Origin: Acrocarpospora pleiomorpha
Lineage (GTDB): Bacteria; Actinomycetota; Actinomycetes; Streptosporangiales; Streptosporangiaceae
DNA length: 64,000 bases
NCBI RefSeq assembly: GCF_009687885.1
Contig: NZ_BLAF01000008.1
Location: forward strand, 217,572-281,571
Direction of reading: 5' to 3'
Positions 1-8,604 of this stretch are shown piece by piece. Within the stretch, counting starts at the first letter, position 1, and the number at the start of each line of letters is the position of its first letter. Under the pieces are notes generated by a model. It saw nothing but the letters and a program-made list of their open reading frames with translations, made no database searches and was not told the origin of the DNA. A program made the translations under genes and the position numbers.

Positions 1-844
1 GCAGGTTCTCGCCGACACCGGGCAGGTGCTGCACGAGCGGGATGTCCAGTACCGCGAGCTGTGCGTATGGGCCGATGCCGGAGCGCAGCAGGACGGTCGG
101 CGAGTTGTAGGTACCGCCCGCCAGCACGATCGTCCCGGCTCGCACGGTCACCGTCTCGCCCTGGTGCCGTACGACGACGCCGGTCGCCCGTCCGTTCGTC
201 ACGATGACACGGTCGACGAGGGCGTCGCCGACGATCCGGATGTTCGGCAGGGGGCGTACGGGGTCGAGGTAGGCGAAGGCGGTGTTGATGCGCACGCCGT
301 CCACGATGTTCACCGCTTCCGGGGCGAACCCCGCGGACTCGTCGACGTCGTTGAGGTCGGCAAGCCGCGGCATCCCGGCGGCGGGCGCCGCCTCGTACCA
401 CGCGCGCTGCCATGGCGTGAGATCATCCGCCCGATAGGTGTGCACGCGCATCCGTCGCATGCCCTCCTCGAACAGCGGCAGCAGGTCCTCGGTCGACCAC
501 CCGGTCAGGCCGGCCTCGGCCCACGAGTCGTAGTCGCGCCGGTGCCCCCACGTCTGGGTGCAGCCGTTGAAGTCGGAGCAGCCGCCGATCGCGCGGGCGC
601 GCTCGAAGCCGACGCGCCACGGGTAACTGTCGCCGGAGTCATAGCCCCAGTCGTGCGAACGTCCCAGCCGCGTCGCGTCGACGATGTCGGCGGGCCACGC
701 GGCGCTGCCCTCGGGCCCGAAGTCGGGACCGGCCTCAAGGACGAGCACGTCCAGGCCGACCTCGGCGAGCCGGGCCGCGACGACGTTGCCCGAGGTGCCG
801 CCGCCGACGACGACGTACTCGGCCTCCTGCGGCAGGGCGCCCAC
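1..844 (-). CDS. GMC family FAD-dependent oxidoreductase, N-terminal part (runs off the window)
   Basis: Reading leftward, the protein begins with a Rossmann FAD-binding segment (YVVVGGGTSGN, residues about 10-20). A GMC-type region RAIGGCSDFNGC follows, and then the mid-domain region VRAGTIVLAGGTYNSP. These are typical of glucose-methanol-choline oxidoreductases, which oxidise alcohols with FAD. The C-terminal catalytic His region lies outside the window, so the substrate cannot be guessed. The start is GTG at 844: an in-frame TGA lies only 3 bases upstream (848-850), and a purine-rich GAGGGGAAC site precedes it. A 25-codon ORF ends at that TGA, which suggests coupled translation. The cupin gene upstream is on the same strand, and both units carry a similar 21-bp-period repeat, so they may be co-regulated. 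Confidence 0.9.
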   Translation of the reverse strand, partial: MGALPQEAEYVVVGGGTSGNVVAARLAEVGLDVLVLEAGPDFGPEGSAAWPADIVDATRLGRSHDWGYDSGDSYPWRVGFERARAIGGCSDFNGCTQTWGHRRDYDSWAEAGLTGWSTEDLLPLFEEGMRRMRVHTYRADDLTPWQRAWYEAAPAAGMPRLADLNDVDESAGFAPEAVNIVDGVRINTAFAYLDPVRPLPNIRIVGDALVDRVIVTNGRATGVVVRHQGETVTVRAGTIVLAGGTYNSPTVLLRSGIGPYAQLAVLDIPLVQHLPGVGENL

Positions 845-847
845 GCC

Positions 848-925
848 TCAGTTCCCCTCAGGGGCGGAGCCAGGGGTCCGCGTGGTGAGCGCCTCGCCGG
901 CAGGTTCCGTCTCGATCGAATCCAT
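848..925 (-). CDS. 25-codon ORF directly upstream of the GMC oxidoreductase
   Basis: ATG at 925 is preceded by GGAAGGGCG and opens a 25-residue acidic, Thr/Pro-rich peptide that ends MDS...APEGN. Its stop TGA is 3 bases from the GTG of the oxidoreductase. It is too short to assign. It could be a leader peptide that couples translation, or chance. I see no Cys-rich or RiPP-like core. Confidence 0.3.
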   Translation of the reverse strand: MDSIETEPAGEALTTRTPGSAPEGN

Positions 926-946
926 CTTTCATCGCCCTTCCGATGG

Positions 947-974
947 GGATCCAAAAATAACATAAGTGGATCCA
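947..974 (-). promoter_or_regulatory. Candidate operator: GGATCCA direct repeat, 21-bp period
   Basis: GGATCCA occurs at 947-953 and again at 968-974, exactly 21 bp (two helical turns) apart, with an AT-rich spacer. The site lies just upstream of the small ORF and the oxidoreductase. Each half-site is nearly a palindrome (TGGATCCA). A similar pair lies upstream of the cupin gene. The regulator is unknown. Confidence 0.45.
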
Positions 975-1125
975 TGAGGCCTATGCGTGAGTTCGCTGAA
1001 CGGAGGGAGGTCGACGGGCGCGCGGAATGGGTTGAGGCCCGGAAGTCGTCGCCCGAAGCGAGGCGCGTCAGGCCGCGCGGCAGCCGCGCGACTCGCCGTC
1101 GATCGCGGCCCGACGCTGAACCACG

Positions 1126-1482
1126 TCAGGACTTGTAGACGACGTAGACCTTGCGCAGCCGCTCGTGCACCGTCCACACGCCGCACCAGCCGATCGGGAA
1201 GTACGCCGTAGTGCCAGCAGCGATCTCGACCGGCTCCTCACCGTCGCGCTGCACCGTCATCCGCCCGGCGACGACGTGGATGATCTCGCCACGGGAGAGG
1301 AACTCCCAGCGCGACCTGCCCGGCTCGCTCTCCCAGACGCCGGAGACGACCGTCCGGTCGTCGTTGGTGAAGTCCACGCGACTGCGCACGAGGATCTCGC
1401 CGCCGAGGGGCTCGGCGCTCGGCGGCCCCAGAGGCTTCTCCTCCAGGCCGGCGGCGTCGAGGGGACGATTGGTTACGGTCAC
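1126..1482 (-). CDS. Cupin (Cupin_3/DUF861-like) small protein
   Basis: This is a 118-residue single-domain protein. Its C-terminal half carries a DUF861-type cupin strand pattern: GEIIHVVAGRMTV at about residues 66-78, then AAGTTAYFPIGWCGVW and RKVYVVYK. In this family the fold often sits in small enzymes or sugar/ureido-handling proteins, but no substrate is evident here. The usual His-rich metal motif is poorly conserved. The gene is on the same strand as the GMC oxidoreductase and is separated from it by about 200 bp that contain a candidate operator. Upstream it diverges from the sulfotransferase gene across a second copy of that operator. Confidence 0.8.
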   Translation of the reverse strand: MTVTNRPLDAAGLEEKPLGPPSAEPLGGEILVRSRVDFTNDDRTVVSGVWESEPGRSRWEFLSRGEIIHVVAGRMTVQRDGEEPVEIAAGTTAYFPIGWCGVWTVHERLRKVYVVYKS

Positions 1483-1529
1483 GGCAGGCTCCCATTCGAT
1501 CGAAGGTGAGCTTTACCCTAACGCCCCGC

Positions 1530-1557
1530 ATCCAATTTAGAATGTCTGGGATCCAAT
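1530..1557. promoter_or_regulatory. Candidate operator: ATCCAAT direct repeat, 21-bp period
   Basis: ATCCAAT occurs at 1530-1536 and 1551-1557, a 21-bp period in the same orientation as the repeat at 947-974. It lies between the divergent cupin and sulfotransferase genes. It also overlaps the most distal possible start of the sulfotransferase (1558), which argues that translation begins further in. A TTCGATCGAA palindrome lies beside it at 1495-1504. Confidence 0.45.
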
Positions 1558-1644
1558 ATGGTGAGTGGGTGTGCGGGACGACGATTCGTAGCCCCTGCCG
1601 ATATTTCGTTGCGCGAGCGCGGTGGCGCGGCTTGGCTGAACGTC

Positions 1645-2604
1645 ATGTCCGCCCCAGCACCCATCTTCGTAGCGGGTACGGGTCGTTCGGGAACATCGCA
1701 GCTCGCGAACGTTCTCGGCGAACACCCGCAGATCCACCGGATTCCGATCGAGACCCGGTTCATCATCGATCCGGGCGGCCTGCGGGACCTGGCGGACGCC
1801 CTCACGATTCGGTACGACCCCATCGTCGGGGACGACGCCCTCCGCAGGCTGAGCGACCTCCTGACCGTGCGGCTGGTCGGCAGGCGCGACAGAGATCGTG
1901 GTCACACCGTTCCCGAGGCCATCGGCGAGCGGCACTACTGGGACGCGGTGGGACGGCTGTGGACCGAACTCGTCGCGAGCACGTTCGACGAGTCCGTGCC
2001 CGCGGCCGGGCTCGGGCACGCCGATTGGCCCGCCGGGCCGTTCGAACCCCAGAGTCACCGGCGGGCGATCCCGAGGTACTTCGGCGATCGGCGCGAACTG
2101 ATCGAGATCCTTCGTCGCGCGGTCGACACGATGTTCGGCGGAGCGGCCGCCGACGCGGGCAAGCCGACCTGGTGTGAGAAGACACCGTTCAACCTTCTGT
2201 GCATGGACTTCCTCTGGGAACTCGTCCCTGAGGCGACCATCGTCCACATCAAGCGCCACCCGGTCGCGGTGGTCGCGTCACACGTCGACCAACCATGGGC
2301 ACCGACCACGGTCGACGGCGCGCTCGCCTGGCTCAAACCGGTCTATGACCGATGGCTGACCTGGAAGACCACAGCCGACCTGACGGAGAGGCGCTATGTG
2401 GAGGTGAAGGCCGAGGATCTCGCGACCGACTGGCCCGGCCAGCGCCGGACCCTGTTCGAACTACTCGGTGCCGACGACTTCGCAACCAGATCGACGTTCC
2501 AGTCACACAACCTGGAACATCGCAACGACCAATTCGACCCCGGAACCCGCGAGTACATCGAACGAACACTCGACAGAGTCATCCCAGCCATGGGATATGC
2601 GTAG
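1645..2604 (+). CDS. Sulfotransferase family protein
   Basis: The 319-residue product has the PAPS 5'-phosphosulfate-binding P-loop FVAGTGRSGTSQLANVL near its N-terminus. Downstream are EKTPFN and the 3'-phosphate region VHIKRHPVAVVASH, all standard for the Sulfotransfer_3 type, which moves sulfate from PAPS to a hydroxyl or amine. An upstream in-frame ATG at 1558 would add 29 residues not expected in the family and would overlap the operator-like repeat, so I chose 1645, where the P-loop starts about 8 residues in. The acceptor is unknown. Downstream it abuts a tetR fragment. Confidence 0.85.
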   Translation: MSAPAPIFVAGTGRSGTSQLANVLGEHPQIHRIPIETRFIIDPGGLRDLADALTIRYDPIVGDDALRRLSDLLTVRLVGRRDRDRGHTVPEAIGERHYWDAVGRLWTELVASTFDESVPAAGLGHADWPAGPFEPQSHRRAIPRYFGDRRELIEILRRAVDTMFGGAAADAGKPTWCEKTPFNLLCMDFLWELVPEATIVHIKRHPVAVVASHVDQPWAPTTVDGALAWLKPVYDRWLTWKTTADLTERRYVEVKAEDLATDWPGQRRTLFELLGADDFATRSTFQSHNLEHRNDQFDPGTREYIERTLDRVIPAMGYA

Positions 2605-2640
2605 AGCGGACAGCCAGGATGACTGAACTCCGCCGAAGAG

Positions 2641-3078
2641 GGCGAGGGCTTCGCCGGCGTCCGGGCTCACGAGGCGTTCCAGACCGGCCGTCGTGATCTT
2701 CGCCCACCTGCCGGCCCGTGCCCACATCTGTTCCTCGAAGGCGCGGACACCCTCGTCCAGATCGCCGGGGCCGGCGACGGACTCGGCGAGTTCGGCACCG
2801 TCACGCGCGCCGTGGAGACCGTCAGCGCCTACTTCACCGGCGCGATCAGGCGCGAGATCGCCGACCTGCGGGCCGAACGCGCCACGGGCCTGTCCAAGCG
2901 CGACTGGCAGCGCGCCTCCGGCCCGCATGTGACGCGGATGCTGGCCACGGGCCGCTTCCCGGAGCTGGCCAAGTTCGTGCACGACGGCACGGAGGTGGAC
3001 GCCGAGACGTCCTTCGCGACCGGCCTGGACTGGGTCCTCGACGCCGTGGCCGCCAAACTCGCCCCACCGCCGGCCTGA
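2641..3078 (+). pseudogene. C-terminal remnant of a TetR family regulator
   Basis: The frame encodes only the ligand-binding, C-terminal part of a TetR/AcrR regulator (VSAYFTGAIRREIADLR through FATGLDWVLDAVAAKL). The N-terminal helix-turn-helix is missing. Upstream, the frame is closed by stops at about 2602 and 2620, right after the sulfotransferase. An ATG/GTG inside (2812) could still make an 88-residue stub. The remnant converges on the MFS exporter, a common tetR-exporter pairing, so the left-hand block probably replaced the 5' part of this regulator. Confidence 0.6.
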
Positions 3079-3173
3079 CGCCGAGGGCGGTGACGATGGG
3101 GGAGGAAAGCGCGCAGCAGGTCGGCCAGGGCGTGAGGGAGCCGGACCGCGGGGTGCCTCCAAGAACCCTGCTG

Positions 3174-4535
3174 TCACGGTCGTGCTGGTAGGAAGAAGGA
3201 AGCCATGACCGCGAGGATGCCCACCCCGGCGCAGACCGCGAAGCCCGTGGAGAAGGCCAGGCCGCTCCCTTCCGACAGGACGAGCGCGATGACGGCGGTG
3301 CCGAGGCTGCTGCCGACGGTTCTGGCGATGCTGTTCACGCTCGTCGCCTCGCCGGTGTTGCCTGCGGGGACGGCGTCGATGATCGCGTTGGGCATGGCCG
3401 CGAACGCCAGGCCGATGCCCGCGCCGGTGAGTGCCCCGGCCGCCAGGACCTGCCAGGCCTCCTCGTGCGCGAAGGTGAGCAGCACGAACGCGCCCGCGAC
3501 CGCCGCGGCCCCGGCGACCGTCGGCGGCCGGGGCCCGTGACGGCGCACCAGCACACCGGCCAGCGGCCCGGAGACCAGCATCGTCAGCGTCGTGGGCAGC
3601 AGGAACAGGCCGGCCTCGGTGACGGTCACGCCGAACCCGCCGTCCGGCAGCAGGAGCAGGGCCGGCACCAGCAGGAACGTGCCGAACATCGCGAACCCCA
3701 GCAGCAGGCTGACCAGGTCGGCGGCCCAGACGCCCCGGGGCCGCAGCAGCCGCAGGTCGATCAGCGGCTCGCGCATCCGGCGTTCGACCCGGACGAACAG
3801 CGGCAGCGTGAGCAGCCCCATGCCGAGCAGCGAGAGGGTCGCCGGGTGCCCCCACCCCCAGTCGCTGGCCTTGCTGATCGCCAGTAGCAGGGCCACCAGC
3901 GACACCGAGAGCAGCGCGGCGCCCGGCAGGTCGAGACGGCCGGGCGAACGCCGCCCCCGACCGGGCACCCCGGCTGCCGCTCCGGCCAGCGCGACGGCGA
4001 TGACGATCAGGGAGAACCAGAACAACCAGTGCCACGACAGGTGGTCTACGACCGGCCCCGCGGCCACGATGCCGACCCCCGCGCCGACCCCGACCATCGC
4101 CGACAGCAGCCCGATGACGACGCTGACCCGCTCACGCGGCAACTCGTCCCGCACGATGCCGATGGACAGCGGCATGATCGCCCCGGCCGCCCCCTGAAGG
4201 GCACGCGCCACGACGAGCGTCGCGAGGTCCGTCGCCAGCGCGGCCAGCAGCGTCCCGGCGGCCAGCAGCCCGAGCACGGCCAGCAGCACCATGCGTTTGC
4301 CCATCATGTCGCCGAGCCGGCCGAGGACGGGCGTCAGCACCGAGGCCGACAGCAGATATGCGGTGACCACCCAGCTGGCGTCGGCAGTGGAGACGCCCAG
4401 GTCACGGGCGATGGCCGGTAGCGCCGGGGCGACCAGCGACTGCAGCACCGAGAACGCCAGCCCGCCCAGCGACAGGGACAGCAGCATGACCGCGGACCCG
4501 AAACGGGGCCGTGCCTTCTCGCCGAGGTCAAGCAT
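3174..4535 (-). CDS. MFS transporter, DHA2-like drug:H+ antiporter
   Basis: This is a 453-residue membrane protein with repeated hydrophobic helices. It has the MFS loop signature GRLGDMMGKRMV between helices 2 and 3 and a motif-C-like stretch GVGAGVGIVAAGPVVD in helix 5. Length and helix number fit the 14-helix DHA2 (EmrB/QacA-like) drug-proton antiporters of the inner membrane. It begins 62 bp after the stop of the aldehyde oxidoreductase large subunit on the same strand, so it may be transcribed with that operon. It converges with a truncated tetR that may once have controlled it. The substrate is unknown. Confidence 0.88.
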   Translation of the reverse strand: MLDLGEKARPRFGSAVMLLSLSLGGLAFSVLQSLVAPALPAIARDLGVSTADASWVVTAYLLSASVLTPVLGRLGDMMGKRMVLLAVLGLLAAGTLLAALATDLATLVVARALQGAAGAIMPLSIGIVRDELPRERVSVVIGLLSAMVGVGAGVGIVAAGPVVDHLSWHWLFWFSLIVIAVALAGAAAGVPGRGRRSPGRLDLPGAALLSVSLVALLLAISKASDWGWGHPATLSLLGMGLLTLPLFVRVERRMREPLIDLRLLRPRGVWAADLVSLLLGFAMFGTFLLVPALLLLPDGGFGVTVTEAGLFLLPTTLTMLVSGPLAGVLVRRHGPRPPTVAGAAAVAGAFVLLTFAHEEAWQVLAAGALTGAGIGLAFAAMPNAIIDAVPAGNTGEATSVNSIARTVGSSLGTAVIALVLSEGSGLAFSTGFAVCAGVGILAVMASFFLPARP

Positions 4536-4597
4536 GCGCCGTCAACCCGGCGGCCCGCCGACCTGCCCGGCGCCTGGCCAGGGCGAACGGCCACACC

Positions 4598-6724
4598 TCA
4601 CGCAACACCGACGGCTCCCCGCACCTCGGCACCCTCGGCCTCCAGCACCCGGTCCAGGCGGATCGGGAGCGTGCGCTGACGTACGCCAGTGGCGTGCCAG
4701 ACGGCGTTGGCGATCGCGGCGGCCGTGCCGGCCGTGCCGATCTCGCCGAGGCCGTTGAGACCCAGCGGATCCTGCGGCTCGTAGTCGGGCACGAATTCAG
4801 CCTCGATGTCCGGCACGTCGGCGTGCGCGGCGATGTGATAGCCGGCGAAGTCGGGGTTGACCTGCCTGCCGGTGGCCGGGTCGCGCACGCCCTCCTCGTG
4901 CAGGGCCATCGACAGGCCCATGATCATTCCGCCGATGACCTGGCTGCGGGCCAGCAACGGGTTGATCACCCGGCCGACGGCGAACATGCCGAGCATCCTG
5001 CGCACGCGTACCTCACCGGTCGCCGGGTCGACGCTCACCTCCGCGAACACCGCGCTGAAGGTGTGCCGTTCCGTCGCGGGCTGGTAGTCGATCAGCGCCG
5101 TGGTGTCGACGGTGGCCGTCACCGGCCGGGCCGGGTCGCCGAGCCGTTCGCGCAGCTTCGCGGCGGCCTGGGTGATCGCGAACGACCAGGACGTCGTGCC
5201 GCGGGAACCGCCGGCGCCCCAGGCCATGCCGAGGTCGCTGTCGGCGATCCGGATCCGGATCCGCTCGGTCCCGACGCCCAGCGTGTCGGCCGCCACGGCG
5301 GTCAGGGCGGTGCGTGCCCCGGTGCCGATGTCGGTCGCGCCGACGGCCACGGTGAAGGTGCCGTCGGCCTCCGCTGTGATCGACGCCGTCGAGGGGAAGA
5401 CGCCGGCGCTGAAGCAGGTGGCGGCTAGTCCGGTGCCGATGAGCAGCCGTCCTTCGCGGCGCGTCCGGGGCCGGTGGTCACGCCCGGCCCAGCCGAACCG
5501 GCGGGCCCCCTCCCGCAGGCACGCCACCGAGCGGCGGCTGCTGAACGGCCGCCCGGACACCGGGCCGACGGCGGGCTGGTTGCGCAGCCGCAGGTCGAGC
5601 GGGTCGAGGCCGAGCCGTTCTGCGACCTCGTCCATTGCCGATTCGAGGGCGAACGACCCGGGCGTCGCACCGGGCCCGCGCGTTGAGCTCGGCGGCAGGA
5701 TGTCGAGCGGGACGGCGGTCAGCTCGGTGCGGATCGCCGGGGCCGCGTACAACGTCTTGGCCTGCTCGGTGCACCACTCGATGTACTCGGCCAGCGGGGA
5801 CAGCGCGAACGCCGGGCGGTGGTGGACGGCGCGCAGGCGGCCGTCGGCGTCGGCGCCGATACGCAGCCACTGGTCGGTCGGCGGGCGCAGCGCGGTGGCT
5901 AGGAACACCTGCTCGCGGGTGAGCACGACGCGGACGGGACGCCCGAAAGACCGGCTCGCCATCGCGGCGAGGATCATCTGCGGGCCGCACAGTCCCTTGG
6001 CGCCGAAACCGCCGCCGACGTGCTCGGCCCTGATGTGCACGTGGTCCCTGTCGACGCCGAACAACGTCGACAGGACCTGCGACACGCTGAACGGCCCCTG
6101 GTTGGAGTCCACGGCGTGCAGGTGGCCGTCCTGCCACCACGCGGTCGCGGCGTGCGGCTCCATCGCGGAGCAGTTCTCTTCGGGGGTGCGGTACCGCTCG
6201 TCCACCACGACGGCCGAGGCGGCCAGTTCGACCTCGATGTCGCCGGTGTCGGCCTCCGGGCCGAAGGCGGTGGACGCCGGGCGGGCGGCGGGGTGGTCGA
6301 GCCGGAAGTCCACGTCGTGCGGGTACGGCTCGTAGGTCACCACGACCGCCCCGGCGGCGGCCCGCGCCTGTTCGGGTGTCTCCGCCACGACCAGCACGAC
6401 CGGGCGGCCGGCGTACGGGACGACGTCGTCCTGCAACAGCAGCAGACTGCCGTCGGGGCCGAAATAGTTGCCCGCCCGGGGGTCGAGCCGGGGCGCGTTG
6501 CGGTGGTCGAGCACGCCGAGCACGCCGGGCATGCCGAGCGCGGCCGAGGCGTCGACGGCGCTGATCCGGCCCCTGGCGACGGTGGCGGTGATCATCCAGC
6601 CATGGGCGAGGTCCGGCGCGGGTTCGTCGGCGGCGTACCGGGCGGCGCCGGTGACCTTGAGGCGGCCCTCGATCCGGGGGCGGGCGTCGCCGATGGCGGC
6701 GGTGGCCGGTTGTTCGGTGGTCAT
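4598..6724 (-). CDS. Aldehyde/xanthine oxidoreductase, molybdenum-binding subunit (PaoC/YagR-like)
   Basis: This 708-residue large subunit belongs to the xanthine oxidase family and binds the molybdopterin cofactor. Visible features are the N-terminal 'a/b hammerhead' start (RIEGRLKVTGAARYAAD), the cofactor loop GGGFGAKG, and the C-terminal active-site region LNGLGEIGTAGTAAAIANAV containing the catalytic Glu. With the FAD and 2Fe-2S genes upstream it forms a heterotrimer of the periplasmic aldehyde oxidase (PaoABC) type, which oxidises aldehydes to acids. The open frame extends upstream to 7330, but ATG at 6724 overlaps the stop of the FAD subunit by 4 bp (ATGA) and starts the conserved sequence, so I took it as the start. 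Confidence 0.93.
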   Translation of the reverse strand: MTTEQPATAAIGDARPRIEGRLKVTGAARYAADEPAPDLAHGWMITATVARGRISAVDASAALGMPGVLGVLDHRNAPRLDPRAGNYFGPDGSLLLLQDDVVPYAGRPVVLVVAETPEQARAAAGAVVVTYEPYPHDVDFRLDHPAARPASTAFGPEADTGDIEVELAASAVVVDERYRTPEENCSAMEPHAATAWWQDGHLHAVDSNQGPFSVSQVLSTLFGVDRDHVHIRAEHVGGGFGAKGLCGPQMILAAMASRSFGRPVRVVLTREQVFLATALRPPTDQWLRIGADADGRLRAVHHRPAFALSPLAEYIEWCTEQAKTLYAAPAIRTELTAVPLDILPPSSTRGPGATPGSFALESAMDEVAERLGLDPLDLRLRNQPAVGPVSGRPFSSRRSVACLREGARRFGWAGRDHRPRTRREGRLLIGTGLAATCFSAGVFPSTASITAEADGTFTVAVGATDIGTGARTALTAVAADTLGVGTERIRIRIADSDLGMAWGAGGSRGTTSWSFAITQAAAKLRERLGDPARPVTATVDTTALIDYQPATERHTFSAVFAEVSVDPATGEVRVRRMLGMFAVGRVINPLLARSQVIGGMIMGLSMALHEEGVRDPATGRQVNPDFAGYHIAAHADVPDIEAEFVPDYEPQDPLGLNGLGEIGTAGTAAAIANAVWHATGVRQRTLPIRLDRVLEAEGAEVRGAVGVA

Positions 6725-7713
6725 CGTCCGTCCTTCTCTGCGAGTTCGGTCAGCACGGCCTCGATGAGGTTGCGCGCCAGCGTCACCTTGTACGCGTTGC
6801 CGGGCAGCGGGTCCGCGGCGGCTAGTCCCGCCTCGGCCGCGCCGCGGAACCGGTCGGGGGTGGCGGGCGCGTCCCGTAGTACCTCCTCGGCGGCACGGGC
6901 CCGCCACGGGCGTGAGGCCACCCCGCCGAGCGCGATGCGCGCGTCCCGCACGAAGCCGTCGTGGACGTCCAGGGCGACCGCGACCGACACGGTGGCGAAG
7001 GCGTACGACGCGCGCTCGCGGACCTTCCGGTAGCGCGACCGCCGGGCGGCGGCGACCGGCGGTAGGACGATCTCGGTGATCAGCGCGCCGGGCGGCAGCG
7101 CCGTCTCCAGGTCGGGGCGGTCGCCGACCGGCAGGTAGAAGTCCGCCAGCGGGATCTCGCCGGGGCCGTCGAGCGTCTCGTACCGGACCACCGCCTCGAA
7201 CGCGGCCAGCGGCACCGCCATGTCCGAGGGGTGGGTCGCCGCGCAGTGGCCGGTCCAGCCGAGGACGGCGTGGTTGTGGTGCGCGCCGGTGATCGCCGCA
7301 CAGCCGCTGCCGGGCGCGCGCTTGTTGCACGGTTGCGACAGGTCCGCGAAGTATCCGCAGCGGGTGCGCTGGAGCAGGTTGCCGCCGACCGTGGCCATGT
7401 TCCGCAACTGGCCCGACGCGCCCGCCAGCACCGCCTGGCTCAGCGCCGGATACCGGCGCCGCACCTCGGGGTGGGCGGCGGCGTCGCTGTTGGTGGTGGT
7501 CGCGCCGATGGCCAGGCCGCCGTCCGGGGTCTCGCGTACGCCGCCCAGGGGGAGCCGCCGCACGTCCACCAGGCGGCCGGGCGTCTCGACCCCGTGTTTC
7601 ATCAGGTCGACGAGGTTGGTGCCGCCGCCCAGGTACCGGGCGTCGTCGTGCTCGGCGACCAGTGTCAGGGCCTCGCGGACCTCGGAGACGCGCCGGTAGG
7701 AGAACTCCCTCAT
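6721..7713 (-). CDS. Aldehyde oxidoreductase FAD-binding subunit (PaoB/YagS-like)
   Basis: This is a 330-residue CO-dehydrogenase-type FAD subunit. The FAD loop YLGGGTNLVDLMK lies at residues about 28-40, and GASGQLRNMATVGGNLLQRT follows. Four cysteines in the insert RTRCGYFADLSQPCNK...GSGCAA...GHCAATHPSD match the extra 4Fe-4S loop of the PaoB/YagS branch rather than ordinary xanthine dehydrogenase. It passes electrons between the Mo/2Fe-2S subunits and the acceptor. It overlaps both neighbours by 4 bp, indicating a translationally coupled operon. Confidence 0.93.
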   Translation of the reverse strand: MREFSYRRVSEVREALTLVAEHDDARYLGGGTNLVDLMKHGVETPGRLVDVRRLPLGGVRETPDGGLAIGATTTNSDAAAHPEVRRRYPALSQAVLAGASGQLRNMATVGGNLLQRTRCGYFADLSQPCNKRAPGSGCAAITGAHHNHAVLGWTGHCAATHPSDMAVPLAAFEAVVRYETLDGPGEIPLADFYLPVGDRPDLETALPPGALITEIVLPPVAAARRSRYRKVRERASYAFATVSVAVALDVHDGFVRDARIALGGVASRPWRARAAEEVLRDAPATPDRFRGAAEAGLAAADPLPGNAYKVTLARNLIEAVLTELAEKDGR

Positions 7714-8252
7714 CCCGTCACCGCCTCACGCGCGGCGGTCTCGAGCACGGCGCGCACGATCGACGGGTACGCGCCGCAGCGGCACAGGTTGCCGCTCATC
7801 CGCTCGCGCACCTCCGCCGCGTCGAGTTCCGTCGGCGGCCCGTCGGGGGAGACGTCGGCGGTGGCGGCGCTCGGCCAGCCCGCCGCGTGTTCGGCCAGCG
7901 CGCCGACCGCCGAGCAGAGCTGCCCCGGCGTGCAGAACCCGCACTGGAACCCGTCCAGCCGCACGAACGCCTCCTGGATCGGCCGCAACCCGCCCTCGTC
8001 CGAAAGGCCCTCGACCGTGGTGACGCGCGCGCCCTCGGCGGCGACGGCCAGCGTCAGGCAGGACACCACCCGCCGGCCGTCGGCCAGGACGGTGCACGCG
8101 CCGCACTGCCCGTGGTCGCAGCCCATCTTCGGGCCGGTGTGACCGACGTCCTCGCGCAGCGCGTCGAGCAGTGTCCTGCGGTTGTCCACGCGGAGCCGGT
8201 GGGTCACGTCGTTGACCTCCAGCGTGATCTCGCTGGAGAAGTCATCAGTCAT
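7710..8252 (-). CDS. Aldehyde oxidoreductase 2Fe-2S subunit (PaoA/YagT-like)
   Basis: This 180-residue iron-sulfur subunit has the plant-ferredoxin cluster motif CDHGQCGACTVLADGRRVVSC and the second cluster motif CGFCTPGQLC...NLCRCGAY. It is the first gene of the leftward operon. I chose ATG at 8252 because AGAGG lies about 8 bases upstream; ATG at 8258 sits too close to that site. No Tat signal is seen, whereas E. coli PaoA carries one, so the complex is either cytoplasmic or exported another way. Upstream is about 350 bp with a regulator remnant and then an AraC gene on the same strand. Confidence 0.93.
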   Translation of the reverse strand: MTDDFSSEITLEVNDVTHRLRVDNRRTLLDALREDVGHTGPKMGCDHGQCGACTVLADGRRVVSCLTLAVAAEGARVTTVEGLSDEGGLRPIQEAFVRLDGFQCGFCTPGQLCSAVGALAEHAAGWPSAATADVSPDGPPTELDAAEVRERMSGNLCRCGAYPSIVRAVLETAAREAVTG

Positions 8253-8378
8253 CGTCATTCCTCTCGCCACGCAAAAAGGGCCGAAGGGGTTTCCGGAATG
8301 TCGTTCCATGTAATCAGCGGGCGACCGGAAAGGCCTTGTGCGATAGTCGCGACTCCTTGCCTGATTCTCTTTTCCGCC

Positions 8379-8504
8379 GCCGATCTTGCCGACGCCCGGT
8401 TCGCCGCAGATCAGCCGCGCCCCGCCGCCGCGCGTGGTCGTGAATTCGGAAGGCCCGTCGAGTTCCGCCCGGCGTCCGAAGAGCTCGGTATCAGCCACCC
8501 ACAC
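8379..8504 (-). pseudogene. N-terminal remnant of a LuxR-family (LAL-type) regulator
   Basis: About 42 codons from a GTG at 8504 read ADTELFGRRAEL...GGGARLICGEPGVGK. This matches the start of large ATP-binding LuxR regulators (LAL), including the Walker A motif. It then loses similarity just after the P-loop, and the rest of the roughly 900-residue protein is absent. It lies in the promoter region of the aldehyde oxidoreductase operon. Confidence 0.55.
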
Positions 8505-8604
8505 CCCCCATCGCGAATGAATGTCCGGGCAGGCTATATCGGCGCGCCTTTACTTCCTATCTCCAGACAGGATCGAGCAAGAGATCGCGAGTTTTGTACA
8601 AACG

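Noticed and set aside
2503..4035. 510-codon minus-strand frame
   Set aside because: It overlaps the MFS gene out of frame, is Arg/Ala/Gly/Pro-rich low complexity, and carries no domain. It is a GC-driven shadow.
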